DNA of 64,000 nt from Austropuccinia psidii (taxonomy: Eukaryota; Basidiomycota; Pucciniomycetes; Pucciniales; Sphaerophragmiaceae): positions 40,593,997 to 40,657,996 of the forward strand of contig JALGQZ010000002.1 of assembly GCA_023105745.1 (NCBI GenBank). Reading direction: 5' to 3'. The position numbers were made by a program, and so were the translations under genes. Positions 31,876 through 44,560 of this stretch are shown one piece after another. The notes under the pieces were generated by a model. The model searched no databases. It was given only the letters and a program-made list of their open reading frames with translations, and was not told where the DNA came from. Each line of letters begins with the position of its first letter. Positions within the stretch are counted from its first letter, which is position 1.

Positions 31876-33291
31876 TTACTTTGTAATATTGGTGTTTCTA
31901 GTGTGTCTGAATCTTCTGAGGAGTTTGGTAGCTTCTGGTATATCTTTTTCTTCTAACCATTCATCTTCACAAGTTGGGTCACTGTACCTAACAAGGTATT
32001 CCCTTACTTTCTTGGTTCTTAATTTTCTTTCTTTAAGAACTTTGGTAATTTTCTTAGCACCAGATGTCTCAATAGGAGGTATAACTTGGGGAATCTTATT
32101 CCTCAAGGGAAATTTCTCAGCATCACTAGATTTATATGGCTTTATCAAGCTCACTGGAAATGTAGGGTGCTTATTGCTAAGTTCTTCAGATAATTCTACT
32201 TCAACAGCATTTTCTCCATGGAGGGCCTTAATCACAAAAGGTCCTGCAAAGGAGTCTTTCAACTTTTTACATCCTTTGATGTTATTGAAGTTAGTGGTGG
32301 ATACAAGTACTAGGTCCCCCACTTTGAAATCTGGAGTTGCATGTGATTTATCCCATTTATCTTTAGCATATGCAAAGGAGTCTTCCATGCATCTTACTGC
32401 GTGCTTTCTAGCTTTGTCTAGCATTCCTTTGAAGCTAGCAGCTGTGGGATGTATTTCAATTAAGTCTTTCCTCAAGGAATCTTGGGGTAACTTGGGGTTC
32501 CATCCTTTTTCTAGAATAGCAGGAGTCTGATTGGTACTGGCATGGATTGATGTTTTATATGCTAATTCCAGTGCTGGCAACAGAGTACACCAATCATGGG
32601 TAAATCCATCACAATCTTTGAATTCAAGGCCATATGCACAAAATCTTCTCACCATGTCCTCCAAGGTTTGGATCATCCTTTCAGCCAGGCCATCAGTTTG
32701 TGGGTGGTAGGCTGTAGAGAAAGATAGTTTAGTGCCAAATAATTGGTGAAGATTTGTCCATAGTGCTGAAGTGAATTTGGGATCTCTATCACTGATGATA
32801 TTTGTAAATATCCCAGTCCATGACACTACTCTATTCCATATCAGAAGAGCTGTATCCATGGCTGTATCATCTTTGTGACATGGTAAAAAGATTGGAGTTT
32901 TACTGAATCTGTCCACAATTACTAGGCAAGCATTATAGCTCCTGTCACCTCCTGGTGGTAGGCCAGTTACCCAATCCATATGGACAATTTCCCAAGGTCT
33001 GTTAGGTTCTTGGATTTTTATCATATTTCCAAGTCTTTTGCCAGTGGATTTATTTGCCTTTTGGCATCTGTCACAGGTTTTGCAATACTCTGCAACATCT
33101 TTCTGCCACATTGGCCACCATATGCAGGTCTTTACTTTCTCTCTTGTTCTGTCTTCAGACAGATGTCCTGAAAAGGGACTATCATGGCATTCTTTTAGTA
33201 CAAGATTGATTAATGACCTGTCTACAACTGTCATGACACATGTGTGCTTGGTTCTGTGGTAAATTATACCATCCAGTAGGTGAAATCTTCC
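31876..33291 (-). pseudogene. A2 integrase with chromodomain-like C-terminus (frame intact, upstream stop)
   Basis: Integrase splices the DNA copy into the genome. From the ATG at 33232-33234 the 452 residues contain a zinc-binding H17/H24/C54/C57 set, catalytic D87 (HMDWVTGLPPG), D149 (SDRDPKFTS) and E185 (GLAERMIQ), a D-D-35-E layout, then a GPY/F-like module (KDSFAGPFVIKALHG). The C-terminus (KITKVLKERKLRTKK ... EDEWLEEKDIP) is chromodomain-like, as in chromoviruses. No residue of the active site is lost. A TAA at 33292-33294, where GAA is expected, separates it from the rest of Pol, so it cannot be made as part of the polyprotein. Confidence 0.85.
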
Positions 33292-35838
33292 TTAATCATA
33301 AGATTTTCTCCATACTTCATCCAAGGCATGTATTAGAGAGTTGTCTTTAAAGTCTTTGTTAAGTAATTGGCATAAGATGCTACAATTCTTATCTTGAGTG
33401 TAGCTGCTTCTGACTTCTTCAAAGAAGGTGGTGTTCAAGTCTGTAACACTTATTCCTTCTATTGGAATTTGTGGTGAAGCTTCTTCTGGCACATAAGCAG
33501 GATTATCAATATTATTTGGTAATGGCCATCTGCTTAGTCCATCTGCATTCTTATGAATATTCCCATCCTTATGAACAATAGTCATATTTCCTCTGTATTC
33601 TTGTATGGCTATTTGCCATCTGAGCATGTGTCTGTTGGGTGTTTTCATGTTCAAAAGTGATTTGACAGCTGTACAATCTGTTATTACTTCAAAAACACAT
33701 CCCTCTAAGAAGTAGTTCAATTTCTCCAAGGCCCAGACAAGGCATAGACATTCCATTTGACTTGCTCCATATCTGGCTTCAGTTGGTTTGATTTGCCTGG
33801 ATATGAAACATATGGGTCCTTCTACAGGCTTATCATTTATGATCTGAACTTGGCGAAGTGCAGCACCCAGTCTATCCCCTGATGCATCAATATACAGTTT
33901 GAAAGGTAATTTAAAGTCTGGCATCAGTAAGAGTGGAGCAGTGGTCAATGCTTCTCTTAGAGACTCAAAAGCTTTGACTCTGTCAACAGTCATCTCAAAC
34001 ACTGTGTCTTTGTCACACAACTTATAAAGTGGTCTTTCTATGGATGCAAAATCTTTAATGTGTTGCCTGTAATATCCTGCAAAGCCTAAGAATGACTGAA
34101 TTTCCTTCTTATTCTGAGGCATGGGCTTTAACAATACTGCTGCAACTTTGTTTTTGTCAATTCCAAGGGACAAACCAGATACAACATGTCCTAGTGCTTT
34201 AAGTTCTTTAAATCCAAAATGACATTTCTTCAAGGAGATTTTCATGTTTACTGATTGGATTTTTGTCAAAACTCTTGATAATCTGTACATGTGCTCCTCC
34301 CAAGTCTTTGAACAGATAATAATGTCATCAATGTAAATGATTAACCATCCCTCTGAGAGTTCTTCAGGGAAGATTTCATTCATCATTCTTTGGAAGTGTG
34401 AAGGTGCATTTTTGATACCAAAGGGCATCCTTAAGTATTCATACACTCCACAATGAACAATAATTCTCAAGTATTTTCTTGCTCTTGGTGTTACCAAATT
34501 TTGATGGAATCCTTTAAGGGAATCCATAGTGGTTATATACACTGCTTGAGATATTTGAGTAAGGGCAATTTGGATTTTTGGTATTGGGTATCTGTCTGGA
34601 ACAGTGTAAGTGTTCAGAGCTCTAAAGTCCCCAACCATTCTGGATTTTCCATTATGCCACACCACTATAACTGGTGTAGTTATTTCTACTTCCTCATTGT
34701 GGCCTACTTTTCTTATTACACCAAGGTCTAGAAGTTCTTTGATATGAATTTCTAGAGCTTCTCTTGATTTTGGACTTGCTGGATAAGCAGGTCTTCTTAA
34801 GAGTGGTGGATAAGGTCTCTCAATGTTAAGAATGATGTCAACTTCATGACCAATAATTGCTCCCAGAGGTTCTTTGTCTGTAGCAAATGCTCTTCTGTGG
34901 TCATACAAAAGGGAAGAAAGTTCATTTTCTTGTTTATTAGTCAGATGAAGGCTTATCTCAGCCTCATTTAACTGTTCAGACTTGAATTTTTCTAACTCTA
35001 AGTTGACTGGTGATAATTTGTTTACTGTAATTTGTCTTTTAAATGGTAAAAAGGCAAATTTCTGGCGCTTATTGTCCCCAATTGTAAAGTATCTGTCTTT
35101 GTTATTATGTAAATCTATCCCATACATGATTAAATAGTCATTTCCCAATATAAAATGGGTACTAGAGCAATTTTCCATAACAACAAATTCAACTGTGATC
35201 CTTAAATTCCCATTTATGTGTGGGAATATGACATTGGTCTCAAAGATTCCTAATGCTTTCATTGGGTTACTTGCACTGTTGAATTTTATACCATCAATTG
35301 GTAACAATTGGTCTTCAAAATTTGGTACACAAGTCTTAAGAAAAGATTTTCCAACACAAGAGCAGAAGGCTCCTGGGTCAAGCAAAAGTTTGGTGGGCTT
35401 GTTGTCAATCACCACTTCTGTTATACAGGAGTTACCAGCTGTATAACCTTTTCCTCTGTTTGGTTTTGTCTTCATAAGTTGTGCATCTTGAACTTTTGAT
35501 AAATCAAGTTGACCATTGCTCAATTGTGGTAAGTGGGAATAAGATTCCATGATGTCAAAAGTGGCATTGATATTTTCTATATCTTTTGAAGATTCAGAAA
35601 ATATGGATGACTTATCATCTGAATTGTCTTCAATTATGTCTTCTTTTTCAGCATCTGGTCCCTTTTCAATGTCAATTTCATTGATTTTCCCCCTTTTTGG
35701 ACATGTATTGGCTAAATGGGTGGTGCTTTGGCAAATATGGCATTTTCTGACTGTATCTGCAGATTTATATTTAATATTACTAGAATTTTCTTTGGGGTTT
35801 TTGTCCACAGAATCTTTCCAAGGTGTATTAAACCTTGT
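33292..35838 (-). pseudogene. A2 Gag zinc knuckle, protease, RT and RNase H
   Basis: An open frame of 838 codons (no ATG at its upstream end). CCHC knuckle at residues 23-36; protease active site D-P-G at 144-146; reverse transcriptase with Y-I-D-D at 492-495 (34324-34335) and [17 protein letters not shown] before it; RNase H with LYIDASGD around D641; then KNADGLSRW and a linker. It ends at the TAA at 33292-33294. A one-base deletion near 35838-35840, relative to A1 (TTT for TTTT on the plus strand), cuts it off from Gag. Confidence 0.85.
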
Positions 35839-35840
35839 TT

Positions 35841-37798
35841 AAGATTCACCCTACTAGAACCAATTTTGGTTCTGGTGGTTACTTCTTCTAGTATATTGAT
35901 AATATCCTCTGCTGAAGATTGTTCAGTAGTCCTGCTTTTGACAGCATTCTCTAAGTCACCTCCACATTGTCTCAGAATTTTCCTTTGGATCATAAATTCT
36001 GACATGTCAGGATATAATGCTGTTAATCTGTCCTTTTGTTGGCAAAACTATGGTAAAGCTTTGTCTTTATCAGCATTAAATTTGGCAGATTCAAAGGCTG
36101 TTTCAACTTTAAACCTCCAAGCATCATTTGCCCATTTGTTGATGATTTGGGTTTTCCACCAAGTCCAACTCTGGTGTCCATGTGCTTGTCTTATTTTGAT
36201 GTACCATCTGTGAGCTGATCTGGTAAACAAGGTGTTAAACCTGGCTGTTACCAATCTGTCTGGTAATTCAAAATCCTCTTTGATCATGTCAATACCTCTA
36301 ATGAATTCCATATGGTCATATTCTCCTTCACCACTGAAGTGAGGCCATTCTTTAAGTTTTGGAACTTCTTTCAAGAGTGCTTGGCCCATTGATGGTTCCA
36401 AGTTATGAAAAGAAGTGGATAATTCATTTTTTAATTGTGAATTATCAGGATCCAATACTTGTGGATTTGGAATTCTTGTTCCCTCATTTTGATTTAGAGG
36501 TGTAGACATTCTTGGTAAGGTGTTCAGTATTTGTTCAATGTCATTCATTTTACTGTTGCTACACCTTTGGGAATTTCTGTATTCATGTTGGAAGCTTTGT
36601 ATTAAATTTATTACTTCAAATTTATACATGTCTTCCTTATGTGTCAGTTCTTGCCATAACTCTGTCTGTCTTGTATTATCAGTAGTGACTTGATTCAATT
36701 TCATTGATAATTTTGATACTTCTTCTTGTGAAGCATAAAAACACTTTTTCAAGGCAATGGTATATGTCTTTACTTCAGTAAATGAATTTGAAATGTCCAA
36801 GGACTTTCTTGTTATCTGTCTTGATAATATTTATGGCTTGTTTAATTCTTGTTTCGATTATGTCATCAATATTGAATTTAGAATATTTATCTGTTAATTC
36901 TTTAATAATGGCAGATTGTTCATTTATTTTATTGTTAGAAGAATTATCATTATTGGAATTTTTAATTGTTCTTAAAACTTTTTCAAAACACATAAGTGTT
37001 TCATTAATTTGGCACAGACTTAGGTTGTTTGTTTTAATGTTGTTACAAATGGTTTCATTTCTATCAGAAAGATGTTTTTTCACGTCATTTATAGCATTAT
37101 ACAACTCTGGGATGGAATCAAATATGTCAGAAATCATTTCTGGAACCTTAATCTGGCTTCCTCCTTCTTCTGTAATTCCATCATGGTTCTGGCCATCTGA
37201 AATACATTTTCCATGGCATCCTGCTGAATCTTTGGGATTCTGTAGCCCTGGCTGTAAGGTTTTGGGGCTGTTGCCTTCCCTTTGCCCTTGTTTGGAGTTT
37301 GTGGCTGCTTTTTCACGTTGGAATTGCTGCTGCTGGCCACTGGGGCTGTTTTTGGCACTGGTTTGGGTGGTGGAGGGTTGTTTTTCCTCCATTCTAGTGT
37401 CAAAAGCATCATGTTTTTCTTCTCCATCAATGGATGCCATCCATTGAGCAATTTGCAAGTGTTGGGATGGCCCAAGAATTTTCTTACTGTCAGGTAAGAA
37501 TTCATGCAATTCTTCCACAGATCTGCAAGGATCTGGTACTCCTTTAATTGAAGTGCATTGTTGTATTCACTGTGGCTGGCTTTGTATATGTCCACAGAGG
37601 CTTGTTGTGGCGGGTGTCAGCTCTTTTTGAAGGTAAAATAGTTTTATCAGCTTCAGAATGACCCAATTTAGTTGTTTGGAAGTCATCAACTGACCCTTTT
37701 CCTTCTGTACCTGGTTGGCTTCTGCCATAATCACGTCTATTACCTTTTTGGGAGCTGCTTGAGGGGTTGTAGCTGGCTCCTGACCTGGTTGAAGGCAT
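35841..37798 (-). pseudogene. A2 Gag, broken in four places
   Basis: ATG at 37796-37798 as in A1. Compared with A1: one extra G near 37612-37614 shifts the frame; a two-base deletion near 36797 shifts it again; TGG has become TAG at 36048-36050; and the -1 deletion near 35840 lies at the end. Pieces at 36775-37518 and 36048-36800 encode the rest of Gag, including EWPHFSGEGEYDHMEF and WWKTQIINKWAND. The overlapping frame b is open at 37134-37595 but is also cut by the extra G. Confidence 0.85.
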
Positions 37799-38123
37799 AA
37801 TTATGGTTAAAAAAGGCTTAAAATAGTATTTTTACATCAAAAACTTACTATTGGCCAAATTTTTAGCTTTCTGAAGGGTATTACTTATGTCCAAGTTAAT
37901 CAATTCAGAAGATATTGGTTCAGGCTGGTTATTTTGAGTCACAATAACAGTACTATTATGATCAGAATTAACAGTACTGGCAGGGATAATGCTGGTTACT
38001 GTTGAGGCTGTTTCAATGTTTTCTTGTCTTACCACGTTGTCAGACACTAAAGTTAATGAAAAAGCCAATTAATTAAGCAAAAAAAGGTTATTTCAAAAAA
38101 AGAAATAAAAATATAAGCCTCAC
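37785..38123 (-). other. A2 leader: accessory exon between two predicted introns
   Basis: Intron 37785-37848 (64 nt) contains the gag ATG, exon 37849-38046 matches the A1 exon (LQKAKNLANS at its end), and intron 38047-38123 (77 nt) precedes it. All four splice signals seen in A1 are conserved. The downstream frame b is broken in this copy. Confidence 0.5.
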
Positions 38124-38255
38124 TTATAATATGAAAAAAGTTATTTTTTTATGGATTTTTTGAATTATATGTATTTTTTATATGTTTTTAAATTTTTCAA
38201 TATAAGAAAAAAGATTTAAAAAGAGTAAAAAAATATGTCACAGGTAAAATATCAT

Positions 38256-38270
38256 GGCTGGGCCCCCAAA
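38256..38270 (-). promoter_or_regulatory. Putative primer-binding site of A2
   Basis: Same sequence and position relative to the 5' LTR as in A1: TGGGGGCCCAGCC, two bases from the LTR end. Confidence 0.55.
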
Positions 38271-40109
38271 TGTAAGGTGTGGATATGAAACTTTGATTAA
38301 AAATCAAGTACTTTTCCTGTCCTCAAAATTTGTATAAGGTAAAATTCAATTAAAAATAGTAAGAAATATTATTTTTAAGAGAAAACACGCCAAATTTATT
38401 GTTTATAACTTTTTTAGTATAAAACAATAATATTATTAAAATTTATTGTTTTACCAACAATAAAAATTTATCCAAAAAATACTCTACAAGAGATATTTTA
38501 AGGCTACAAAAGAAATTTCTTCAAGAGCAATTTCAATTGAAATTAATTGAGCAAAGAACTGCGAGCAATTAATTAAAGAACAAAGTCTTTAAAAAGAATA
38601 TTAAAGAGAAAACACACCCAAAAGTGACCAGAGTGAATTTGGAAACAAAGTGACAAAGTTTACAGTGATGAAAGATGCTTTAATTCACTTTTGGGGTGGT
38701 TCAGGGGTAAAAATGATTATAAGAGTTACAAACAATGATTATAATTATTTTTTCACGTGGTTAAAAGGATTAAAATGATTTAAAAATGGTGGTTGGAATC
38801 TTTGATTGATTGGTTTAACAGTGTTTAAACTAATTAATAAAAGGAAAAGATTCTAACATGAAGAGAAAAGTGGGGCAAAGAAGACATTCTTTTATAGCCA
38901 TCAATTCTCTTACTCCAAAAGTAAAATTTACTCTTGTCAGTCGTGAAAAACAGTCTGACATCAGAAAAGCCAATTATGGCATCATTGAACCCTGGTTTAG
39001 ACCAAAAAAGGGCTGGTTTAAAACATTTTTAGCCATTTTTAGCCATTTTAGACCCTTAAATCAGCCATTACTATAGCAATACCAGGCCTAGAGCCTTCAA
39101 AACACGTCAGAATGTGTGTCAGAGGCGTAGAAACCAGTTAAAACTGTTTTCATTATGATTGTTTTATCTTAAGGGTAGTTTTACCCTCTTGGCAACAGCT
39201 AAAACTACCCCAGTTGGTATCAAAACCTCATCATTAATTGAGTCCACAGACCCTGTAACTCAATTCCAGGCCAAAAGTGATGAACGTTTGCGTGAATTTT
39301 GACATCCCATGCCTGTCAGCAAGGATTTTGGGGGTCTAGCTCCCCCTTAGAGCTGGAGTTCCTTTTCCCCCCCAAATTTAATCTTTCCAATTTATTTTTC
39401 CTTTAATTCCTCATCATGTATTATACTTATAATTTACATATGTAATTCAATTCAATTGTACAGTACAATACAGTAATAATTGACACCTCATATGTAAATC
39501 AAAGTTCACTTATGTAATACACGCGCACATTTTGACATTTCAATTGAATTCAATTGAAAATACTTCAATTCCTCATAACTTCTAAACTAAACACAACACC
39601 TCAATTTTAACACAAAAATTGATGGTTAACACCACATGTGGTGTGAATTAAATTAAGGTTTTGAGGATTTTCAACTTTTGTATTGAAAATACTAAAAACT
39701 TAATTTAAGCTTATTTAGAGTTGAGTTACAAGAATTTCACTCAGAGGTGACCCCACCTGATTTTTTATGAGGAATCCAATGGCGAAATAATTTTTATGTA
39801 TTTATTTATAGGAAAAAAAGTTATAATAATTTTTATTTAACTTTTTTCCAAATTTATTTATTTTTTCACAGTTTTGTTAAAATTTCATTTTTACCTAATT
39901 TTTTCAAGTATAAATGTAATTTTATACTTATAAAATTTAATGTATTTTTATTTTTAAATTGTAATTAATTTTTTATTTTTAATATAATTTTATATTTATA
40001 TTTTGATTTTTATTTTAATAATATAAATAAATTTATTTTATTTATATTAATATGTTATTTTTTATATTTGTGGTCTTTTGGGTATATGAAATTACCTCTA
40101 AGGCTCACA
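38271..40109 (-). repeat. 5' LTR of A2
   Basis: 1,839 bp. The palindrome is at 39629-39644. The plus strand holds a 72-codon ORF (38858-39076) that is also recognisable in other family A LTRs. It is antisense to the element. Confidence 0.95.
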
Positions 40110-41579
40110 TGAATTCTATGATTTCAATTATTTAACTTTGAATTTATAAAGGATGTAACAATTAAGAATTACTTTAATTATAATATTTTCTATGTAATAT
40201 AGCTTTACCTGTTTCAATATCTAAATTGATTTATTGAATGATTATTATGGACAAAAACAGAAATTTAAAGGCCTTTTTATGCCTTCAGAGAATCTACCAT
40301 GATTAATGATGAATATAGAGGGACTTCTTGGGTTGAAACTGAAACACCATACCTAAAAATAAGATTCTTAAATTAAGATAACTTATTTTTGAATTTCAAT
40401 TCAAAGTTACCAGTGTTATTCTTAACTTCAAGTAACTTTAATCCACTTTTGGGATAATTATTTTGATTTTATTTATATTTTAGTTAATCACATGAACAAC
40501 TTAAAAATCAAGTTTAAAGTTAGAATTATCTGAAACTGGATTTTCAATTCAGTTTTAAAGAAATCTGAATTTTCTTTAAGAATAATTAAAAAATCCAATT
40601 TCAAGGCTAATGAACAATGGATCCTGGATACTTGAAATTCAATATATACACAGATAACATTTGATTTTAAGCTGTGTGAAACCTTCAAGTGAATCTATTA
40701 AGAATCGGATTTTAAATGAACTTTTGAAGTTATTGCTCTTTTTCCACGTAAAATAGAAATACACATGAAAATTTAACTTTTAGTCAGGTTTCAACACTTA
40801 TAGCTTTAAATTTTAATCTTTTTTAAGCTTAATTAAGCTCTTAAAGTTCTTAAAATCTTGATTACAAGTTGGAATCTGGTTATTTGCACTTTGGCATCTT
40901 GTAATTCCTGTCCAAATTGGGGATAAACCAATTTAAACTTCAATATTCAAGAAAAGTCTAATTTAAAGTTTGAAAAAGGTTAAAAATCTTACAACACAGG
41001 TGTGCAACCTTAATTGAGCTATTGCAGATCCCAAAAGATGGGTACCCTGGCTCTATTTGTATTTTTTCCTTTGTGCCACACTACTGCATTACTTTTGCCC
41101 TTTTATTTATTTAAAGCCATACAATGGCTTTAAACCAATTTAAATTGAGCTCATGCAGGATTTAAAGCCTGTATGAAAAAGCCTTAGCCAATTCAGTAAA
41201 TATACACCACACCTTAATTTCAACTAAAAATTTTTCAGTTTGCATAAACCTTATGCAACTTGAAATTGAAATTTCAAATTTTTTTAATGAAAATTGTAAA
41301 GATTTATATTTGTATTGTGAGTTTTGTAAACCTTCCAATAACATAAGAAATATCAATTTTTGGATGTAAAGCCCTGTGGGTAAACCCTAGGTTGTTTTTA
41401 GTGTATAATTAAAAGATGACATTATATATATAACTTTGTTTATAAAAAATGAATTTATACTTATTTTGTGTTATATTTTGTTTGAAATTCACTTTCTAAG
41501 TCTGTTTGATACCAAATAAACTGTATAAAAAGCTATTTGTGGCCTTATGGGTATGTCATATATACCTCACAGGCTCACA
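40110..41579 (-). repeat. Left LTR of B, second part (with TSD copy)
   Basis: Begins with the duplicated TGAAT (40110-40114) and continues the B LTR to GGCTCACA at 41579. It aligns with 47163-48651 in the right LTR, including the shared text 'ggatgatgattatggaaaaaaac'-like and 'gtatgtcatatatacctcac'. Confidence 0.88.
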
Positions 41580-42300
41580 TTCCCTACCACCAAAAGAAAT
41601 GTACGACAATTTTTTCATTGAACAGTATAGCCACATTAATGAATTGTGTTCCCACATTTGTGATTCAAATTCCTTCAATAGTGGTCTGTGGTTCTGCATT
41701 CTTATTAACATAGACAGGATTATCAGGTGTTATGGCTAATTTTCATCTACTCAAGCTATCAGAATTCTTATGAATATTTTCAGATTTATGTACTATGGTC
41801 ATATTGCCTGTATAACACTGTATGGAAATATTCCATCTGAAAATGTGTCTGTTTGAAGCTTTTATGTTAAGAAGTAATTTCATTTCATCAAAATAAGTAA
41901 TTAGCTCAAACACACTACAATCAAGCTAATGATAAAGTTTTTACAATTTCCATACAAGGCAAAGGCAATACAGCTGGCTGGCTCCATATCTGGACTCAGT
42001 AGGCTTTATTTGTCTTGAGATAAAACAAATGGGACCTTCATAAGGATTGTCATTTACAATTTGTACTTGATGAAGAGCTGCACCTAAACCCTCACCACAT
42101 GCATAAATATATATCTTGAAAGTAGGTTTCCATTATGGAATCAATAATAATGGTGCATTGGTTAAGCCATTATTGATCTTTTCATATTCCCAAATCCTTT
42201 CTTGTGTCATTTCAAAGAAAGTTTGTTAAGCAAAAATTCTGTAAAGTTATTTGGAATGGAATTACAAGTACTTAAGATTATGCCTATAATAACTAGCAAA
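41580..42300 (-). pseudogene. B RNase H and linker remnant; integrase absent
   Basis: Next to the LTR a weak polypurine tract (41580-41596) is followed at once by sequence equal to the linker after RNase H (NPVYVNKN-like). The whole integrase and chromodomain, about 1.4 kb in A2, are therefore missing. RNase H (about 41760-42200) is recognisable but full of stops. A non-autonomous remnant. Confidence 0.7.
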
Positions 42301-43627
42301 TACTAAGAAAGACATGATTTCTTTCTTGTTGTGGGGAATTGTTTTTGAATAAGAATGAAGCCACTTTGCTTTCATAAACACTGAGGCTTAGTCCTGAAGC
42401 TACATGTCCCAGAGATTTTAGCTCATGAAACCAAAAAATTACATTTCTTGAGAGATATTTTCATGTTCACTTGAAGAATTTTTCTAATTACTAATGAAAG
42501 TCTCTTGACCTGCAATTTCCAGGTTTCTGAATAAATGATAATGTTATCAATATGAATGATTAACCATACCTGTTATAATTAATCTGGGAAAATGGTAGTC
42601 AGCATTCTTTGGTAATGAGATGGTTCATTCTTAATTCAAAAATGAACCCTTAAATATTCATAAATACCCCAATGGGAATTTATCCTCAGAAATTTTCTAG
42701 CATGAGGTGTCAAACAATTATGATGAAAACCTTTGAATACATCCATAGAGGTAATGAATCTTGCTTTGTATAATTGAGTCAAAGTCTCATGGATTCTAGG
42801 AATTGGATACCTGTCTGTAATAGTATATGTATTCAATGCTCTAAAATGACCAACCATCCTTGATTTATCATTATTCAAAGTAATAATCACAGGGGTTGTG
42901 ACTTGTACTTCCTCTTTGTGTTCAGCTTTTCTGAGAACTCCCAGTTTCATCAGCTCATTAATATAAGTTTCTAATGATTCTCTATCCCTAGGGCTAGTTG
43001 GGTAAGATAGTATTCTCAATAGTGGAGGATAAGCTCTTTTAGCATTGAGAATAATGTCCACTTCATGGCCTTCAATATCCCCTAGTGGTTCATTATCAGA
43101 AGCAAAGGCTTCTCTGTATTGAAATAAAATTTCAATAAGGTCTTTCATCATTTTTGATGTCAATTTAGGACTGATTTGTGCTTCAATAAGCTTACCCTTC
43201 ACAAATATGTCTTTGCCAACATATTTAACTTGTTTCATGAAGGTTATTCCTCTTTTATATATAGGTAAGGCAAATTTTTGTCTTTCATTATCCCCTATAG
43301 TAAAAATTCTGTCTTTACTATTATTATTTTCTATACCACAAATCTCAACATAATCATTTCCAAGTATAAAATGGTGTGAGGTACAGTTGTTTAAAACAAC
43401 AAATTCAACTTTCAGTCTATTACTTCCTTCAGGGTGAGTAAATATCATTTATGCTTCAAAAATTCCCAAAGCGTGCATATCCTGGCTAGCACTGGTGATT
43501 TTATACCTTCAATTGGAATAAACCTTGTTTTCCAATTGGTATGGATTTCATCAAGATAAATTTTACCAACACAAGTGCAGAAAGAACCTGATTCAATATG
43601 TATCTTTACTTCTTTTCTACTTATCAC
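42301..43627 (-). pseudogene. B reverse transcriptase and protease remnants
   Basis: 42636-43448 is one open piece with GNDYVEICGI, AYPPLLRILSYPTSPRDR and DRYPIPRIHETLTQL, the end of protease and the start of RT. The catalytic Y-I-D-D reads H-I-D-N (42543-42554). The protease active site in 43445-43627 reads IHIESGSFCTCVG, with Glu in place of the catalytic Asp. Several frameshifts. Inactive. Confidence 0.8.
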
Positions 43628-44560
43628 AATATTAGTGATAAAAGATTATCCAGCTATATAACCTTTAACTTTGGCATGTTTGGTTTTCTGCATTTTGTCA
43701 TCTTGAACATGTATAGGATCCATACACTTATCACTATATTGTGGCAAATGAGTATGTACTTCATTCAATTCAAGAGAAAAAATAATTTTTTCTATACCAA
43801 GTTCTTCTTGTATCTCTTCTCCTTCAGAAGGCTCAGAATAGCTCTCTTGTACAGACACATAATGTGTTTCATTGGTGTATTTAGTCTTCTTGAGTTCTAT
43901 CTCATCAATTCTTGTCTTCTTAGGACAAGTATTAGCCAAATGAGATGTACTTCCACATTTAGGACATTTCGAATTAGCTCTGAATTGTGGTTATTTGGTC
44001 TTGAAACTGGCTTCCCACTAGTCTTATTGTCCATTTGGAGTTTATACCAATTTCTACCAATGTTTGTTCTGGTATTGCTTTATTCCATTGAACTTATGTA
44101 ATCTTCTGTTTATAGCATGCTCTAGTTCACTACCACATTATCTTAATATCCTTTTATGTACCATTTTTTCAGAAATATCAGGATGAAGGGCAGTTATTCT
44201 ATTATTTTTCTTAAGAACCAAGGCATGGGCCTGTCCCTATCTATCTATATTAAAAATGGCTTTTTCAAAAGGATTTTCCATTTTAAATCTCCAAGAGTGA
44301 TTGGGAAATTTGAAAATGATTTCATATTTTCACCAAGGCAATGAGTGTTTAACATGGTATTGTCTCATTTTATAATGCCATTTCTTGGCTGGTTTGGTAA
44401 ATAATGATTGTAATCTGGAACTTATGTATTCATCTGTTATTGAAAAGTCTTCTTTGAACGTATCAATTTTTTTCATAAATTCTACATGATTATATTTTCC
44501 TTCACCACTAAAGATGGGCCATTCCTCTAATCTTGTACTGTCCTTAAAGTTCAAGGCAGC
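43628..44560 (-). pseudogene. B Gag core and zinc knuckle remnant
   Basis: An intact-looking CCHC knuckle (KCPKCGSTSHLANTC, about 43925-43970) survives, but the frames around it are broken. 44330-44554 carries LEEWPIFSGEGKYNHVEFMK, the Gag core also seen in family A. Stops and shifts lie between the pieces. Confidence 0.75.

Larger units (their letters stand above)
30014..40109 (-). mobile_element. Ty3/gypsy element A2, full length, young
   Basis: LTRs at 30014-31851 and 38271-40109, a polypurine tract and a primer-binding-like site beside them, and a 6.4-kb internal region with gag-pol. It is flanked by the perfect 5-bp duplication TGAAT (30009-30013 and 40110-40114). The two LTRs differ at only a small number of sites by eye. 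The uninterrupted target is preserved in the other LTR of B (TGAAT at 47158-47162). Gag-pol is disabled by two stop codons and three indels, but the integrase part is intact. Confidence 0.96.

Noticed and set aside
31889..32530. Plus-strand 213-codon ORF opposite integrase
   Set aside because: Shadow of the integrase frame; sequence is the complement of conserved integrase codons.
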